Shown in pieces: positions 59,730 to 64,000 of a stretch of DNA of 64,000 nt (its first letter is position 1; each line of letters begins with the position of its first letter). The position numbers and the translations under genes are program-made. This DNA is from Ailanthus altissimus (taxonomy: Eukaryota > Streptophyta > Magnoliopsida > Sapindales > Simaroubaceae): contig OX327706.1 in assembly GCA_946807835.1 (NCBI GenBank), positions 21,007,001-21,071,000 on the forward strand. The letters are read 5' to 3'. The notes under the pieces are model-generated. The model had not been told where the DNA came from, did not search any database, and saw only the letters and a program-made list of their open reading frames with translations.

Positions 59730-60779
59730 CTAAGCAGATTTTGGTCTTTAAATTTTCTAAAATCACCTACTAATTCAAAAATCATGAAACTATCTCATAA
59801 TTGATCATAAAATAGAAATTAGATCATAATAAATCATTCAAGGCTAAATTCATTGAGAAAGTATTTTAAAACAAATTTTATTTTAAACATTTTAGAATTT
59901 GCCAACAAATTCTAGCATTAAGGTAACATATTTTAGAAATTATAATAATTTGAATATGATGAGTTAAATTATGATTTGGATATGTTATACTAGATATTTA
60001 AAAATAAAAATTTTCAAAAAAAAAACATAGTTATATAAAATTATTTGTTAGATCAAATTCACTTCGTCATTTTGTCATATTGCAAAAATAGGAGATTCTT
60101 AAAATTTCGTGGTCATTTTTAAAAATATTATTAAAAATCAAATTTATAAAATTTTAAAACAATTAAAAGTTCTACATGAATGTAAATATATTTAATTTAA
60201 TATTTCTAAATATTAGGGTCAAAATTGAACCACAAAAATTTATAAAAATTTTGGAACGAGATATTATTGCAAAGAAAACCTACAACTCATTCATAATTCA
60301 TTCTCTTATTCATATAATCATTTTCAATTTCATAAAACCATCATCAATTCTTTAATTTACTAAGCTTTCAGAAATTAAAACTTACCATAAATCATACAAT
60401 AAATTCAAAGAATCAGAGAAATGGCTAAGAAATACCTATTATGACCTTAAATTCCTTAACACACCAAATTTCCTTCAATTTCCTCCTCTTCTTCTTCTAT
60501 CTCTCTCTTCCTTTTCTCTTTTATACGTTTTCTTCCCTTGGCAAATAAGATTTAGGGGTAGACAAGTTATTTAAAATATATATATTATTTAGTTAATTTT
60601 TATTATCTCAAACTAACCTTTAATTTTTTTTAAATATTACAATTTGATCTTAATAAAATAAATTTTAAATCCTTGTAAATGAACCTGAATATTGGATCAT
60701 AGTCTATAAAAATATAATAATCACCACACAAACACATAAAAATTTCTATAACCATACTTATACTTACGTAGTTATTACA
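59730..60779 (-). repeat. Ancient partial chromovirus-family LTR
   Basis: On the minus strand this is colinear with 24220-25300 but highly diverged. Shared items are 'tactaaYtcaaaaat.a..aaactaYc', 'aaagtattttaaaac', the CT-rich tract at 60480-60525 and the end 'gttattacaattct' matching 'ggttactacaattct'. The left end cannot be placed. It is much older than the other LTRs of the family. Confidence 0.6.
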
Positions 60780-62220
60780 ATTCTCTTTGTTTTAAAATGC
60801 AGTGATGGGGTATTACAATTATTTTCACGCAGGAGGAACAAAATAACTCTCGCAGAAGAGGGAGCAACTACTCCACACACGAGGAAAAACACAAAAACAC
60901 CACTATTATTCTAACATTCTATGCCATATACAAAAATTAACCCTTCAAGCTTCAACATCTGCGAATAATATAATTAAACAAAATACAACGTCACAACCAC
61001 AAAATATAATAGTTTAAGCTTAGGTCGCCACACGTGGTGTCATATCTGCTCAACTCTAGTGGTCAAAGATATTTGAGTGCTGCTGATAGTTGCTTTTCAT
61101 TAGAGATTGCCTAAACTCAGCTGCTTGTGAGCTATGGCTGCGGGAGAAAATAGAGGCTGTTTGTCCGGCTATGGTGGGCAGCAACAACGAGCTCCCTTAG
61201 TTCAGAAAAGGGTAGTTAGAAGCGGCGGCGCCCTAGCGGAGACATGGCGAGGCTGATGAAACACTTAGCTCACTGGAGAGATTGATCAAGAGCTCAGGAA
61301 AGGCAAAGACACACTCAGCTGAGGTCGACGAGCTCCAGTAGAGCTCGACGATGACTCGATGAAGCCCTACTGCAGATTAGCATAGGCCGATCAAAAAACA
61401 AAAGATCCAAAATGAGAAAGGAAAAAAAAACTAAAAAGAAAATGATCTAAAACTAGAAATGCAAAGGTTAAAAAACAAAAAGAATGGGAAAAATGAAAAT
61501 TTAAAAAATAAAAAAAGAAGAGGAAGAAAGAGCACGAGGGAGGTCGTGAGGGAAAGGAGGGAGAAAATTTCAAGTGGAGATGGGAGCTTGAAGATCAGCA
61601 ATGCTAAGACTTCTTCATTTGAAGTTGAAGCGTTTTTGGTCTAGGGCTTTTTTGTTTTTATGCGCTATGAGTTGCTTTGATTTGAGTTGGCACAACGGAA
61701 AAAATGTGACAAAAATATGATAAAACTCAAAATTTTGAGAATATAAATCAAGAAAGTTAATTGAAATAATAAATAAATAAAATTCAAATCTACGAATAAT
61801 AATGTCAATCGATTACGTATTTAAGTATCTAATTCATCAATTCATTTATGATTCGCTAATTAAGTGAAGTAAAAAAGCAAACATGAATTCGTTTAAATTG
61901 CAATAAATTTGAAACTCCAAGTTTTTTTTTTTAATTTTTATAAAATATAATTTAGTATAGATCAGTACATGTGGCACTTTTAATGGGGTGTAGATAATAC
62001 TATAATATGTTTGCATGCATTAGATCATGGTTAATTTAGTGCATTTTACCCCTTTCTAACCCTAAACGCCACCTCACCCAAGTAACAAATATTTCAACTC
62101 TCTCACCCCTCCTCTACTACTCTTAGATCGACAAGCAAAAACTTCCATCGTGCATCACCATCAGCGTCCCTTAAGCGAAGTCGCACTTCCTACCTTTGGT
62201 TAGCATTAGGTTTTTTTTTT
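60780..62220. other. Unassigned DNA including a GC-richer patch
   Basis: 61020-61380 and 61520-61640 are less AT-rich, with 'gcggcggcgcc' and several 'gagctc', but I find no frame with a recognisable product. The stretch ends in a T-tract joined to a truncated LTR. Confidence 0.4.
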
Positions 62221-63080
62221 ATTCAACAATTTTGGTTGGATAAAAATTAAGATAAATATTAAAGTGAAGAGTTACAAAAAATTTAAAACATGTGAGATGC
62301 GTATGAAAAAGTCTAAGATATATAGAACATAAAAGGGGAAGCAAAACAGAACTTAAAGAGGTGAAGGAAGTAAGAAAACGCAGATAGGTATACAGGCTTA
62401 GCGCCACAGTGCCCAACATAGTAACCCAGCACCGCAGCGCTGGGTCCTCAGCGCCGCAACACTGGGCCCAATTTTGTCCAGCGCTGCAGCGCCCAAGGAC
62501 GAGCGTCACAGCGCCAGAACGCATAAAAAAGTTCGTTTTGGTTCGGAATTTTTAATTTTAGAAAGTTTTGAACTTCCAAAACAAGTGGACTCTTACTCCA
62601 ATAAGAAATAGGGTTAGTAGGCACGAAATAAACCCTATATAAACACTTGCAAACTCTTGATTTCAGATTAAGCATTAGGAGAGGCTCTAAGAGAGGGAAG
62701 AACTTTGTAGACACTAAATGCTTGTGTACGCTAGAGTGGAACCGTTGTTTGGGTGATCATTGTTCGTGGTAGAATAAGGGTTCACTAAACGTTTAGATCC
62801 TTTTGAGGGTTCTTCATTAGGTTTTCCTTGTAAATTTATAGGGAGTTATAATAAAAGAGAATAGGATCTTTGGATCCACTGTGAACGTAGGTAATTAGTC
62901 GAACCACGTAAGATTGTGTTGTGCTCTTTTGTTTTTTGTTTTAGATTCTTGTTGTGTTTGCTTGATTGACAGGTTATTCCGTTGCACATAAAAATTAGAA
63001 TTTTAAATTAAATTTTAAATTTTTTGTTTCAACGTAATCTTGAGAAGAAGAAAGACGTTTCTTCCCTCAAAACATTTTTT
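62221..63080 (+). mobile_element. Truncated solo copia-family LTR
   Basis: Begins inside the family at 'attcaacaattttggttgg' after a run of T, so the first 15-20 bases are missing. It carries GC-rich modules at 62398-62522, the TATA region near 62637 and 'cgaaccacgtaagattgt'. It ends near 'ttccctcaaaaca'. No internal region follows. The target-site duplication cannot be assessed. Confidence 0.8.
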
Positions 63081-64000
63081 TTTCCAAAAGTTAACCTGAG
63101 TAGTTAACCCACCAACATTGTCCCTGGAAAAAACCACCATCAGAGTTGTCCTACTCTGGTCGCCAATGTTACGCTACTCGTATCTGCCGCCAGTATCCCA
63201 TGTGGTCTTTCAGCTTGACAGTAGGCTTTGACAACAAAAAGAGAGAGTCCAAAATCTTTTGCTCATCTCTCTCCCTCTCTCTCATGTAAGTGCTAGAGTT
63301 TAAAATTTTACTTTTGATGGTGATGATGTTGATAATATCGTTCAAATGGAACAATAAGTAGATAGAAGTTTTCCGCATCAAGTGATTGAAAAATGCAAAA
63401 TCAGACTACATGCACAAGTATGGATAATGTTCTACAAGTTGCCATTGGATCAATATCCGGATGGGAAGTAAAGATCTAAGTGTCGAAAGTGTAAAATTGA
63501 ATACATATGTTCATCTAGAAGTGGCACAAGTAACATGAAAAAAAAAAATATGGAATGTTGCTCTGAAATTACAAATTGCCCGAGATCCTGTGATCCCTGC
63601 CAAATGATTCTAGATTCCCGTCTTCCCCACCAATTGCTTTTAGATAATTGAGATGGGTGTATATCTACACGTATACTAAAATTTGATGTTAATGTGTTTC
63701 GTGAGCTAATATCTACTGCTATTATTTGACACAATTTACCTTTTCAGTATGTTGAATATTAGGGCATCTTAAGAATTTATGTTGATACTAAAACTCAAAG
63801 ATACAAAGTGATTACCGTTGACAATTGATTTTCTATGATATTTGTGCAAGAGCAGCTCCTTTTGAAAACTACTCTATAATTTAGGGAATTTATTATTTAC
63901 CCTTAATAGATCTTTTGATTATCAAAAACTCTCTTTAATAATATCTAAAAAAAACTCTTATCATTATAACAGTACAATAATAATATAAATTAATTTTAAA
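63081..64000. other. Unassigned DNA at the window end
   Basis: No convincing coding frame. Contains a short GA-rich run at 63238-63285. Confidence 0.45.

Noticed and set aside
61020..61640. Possible exon in a GC-richer patch
   Set aside because: Frames are short, of low complexity, and without recognisable domains or consistent splice sites.

Overview
The window is AT-rich nuclear DNA of a flowering plant, most likely a eudicot. The evidence is one spliced plant-type GMC oxidoreductase gene of the (R)-mandelonitrile lyase family with a GT-AG intron, a plant chromovirus, several Ty1/copia relics, and hAT and Mutator type non-autonomous DNA transposons. I cannot name the genus. There are no operons, rRNA genes, CRISPR arrays or convincing tRNA genes. 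Only one host protein-coding gene looks intact.

Layout, left to right. (1) 865-5608 is a pair of related solo-LTR-like elements, one inserted into the other, each with a target-site duplication (TSD). A third relative lies at 46797-48826. (2) 5609-17500 is mostly unassigned intergenic DNA. It holds a complete 1.58-kb miniature LTR retrotransposon (11281-12863, TSD GTATG). (3) 17502-20555 is a 3.05-kb solo LTR of the chromovirus family. (4) About 20650-38490 is a mandelonitrile-lyase-like pseudogene on the minus strand, split by transposons. A copia-type element (20840-36900, LTR 5' 20840-21870 and 3' 35932-36900) sits in it between exact AATCT duplications. That element was itself invaded by a Ty3/gypsy chromovirus (22449-29859, minus strand) and by a rearranged second copy (32190-34985, plus strand) joined head-to-head to an LTR fragment. 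The same block carries an unidentified broken ORF (30467-31383). A second solo copia LTR (37249-38086) interrupts the pseudogene again. (5) 38985-42290 is a decayed copia pol relic. It is followed by a hAT-like element carrying a minisatellite (42598-43545) and a Mutator-like element (44042-45610). (6) 51461-53182 is the intact mandelonitrile-lyase-like gene, minus strand, two exons. (7) 55661-58734 is an internally deleted copia element with TSD TTAGT. 59730-60779 is a very old chromovirus LTR and 62221-63080 a truncated copia LTR.

Three related flanking segments (16240-17300, 43970-46130, 53900-54290) suggest that the region was once a tandem array of mandelonitrile-lyase-like genes. Retrotransposons then expanded and dismantled it, leaving one intact copy. 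The transposon layers give a relative order: the pseudogene is older than the copia insertion, which is older than the chromovirus insertion.

All boundaries were read by eye from the sequence. Alignments and database searches were not run.
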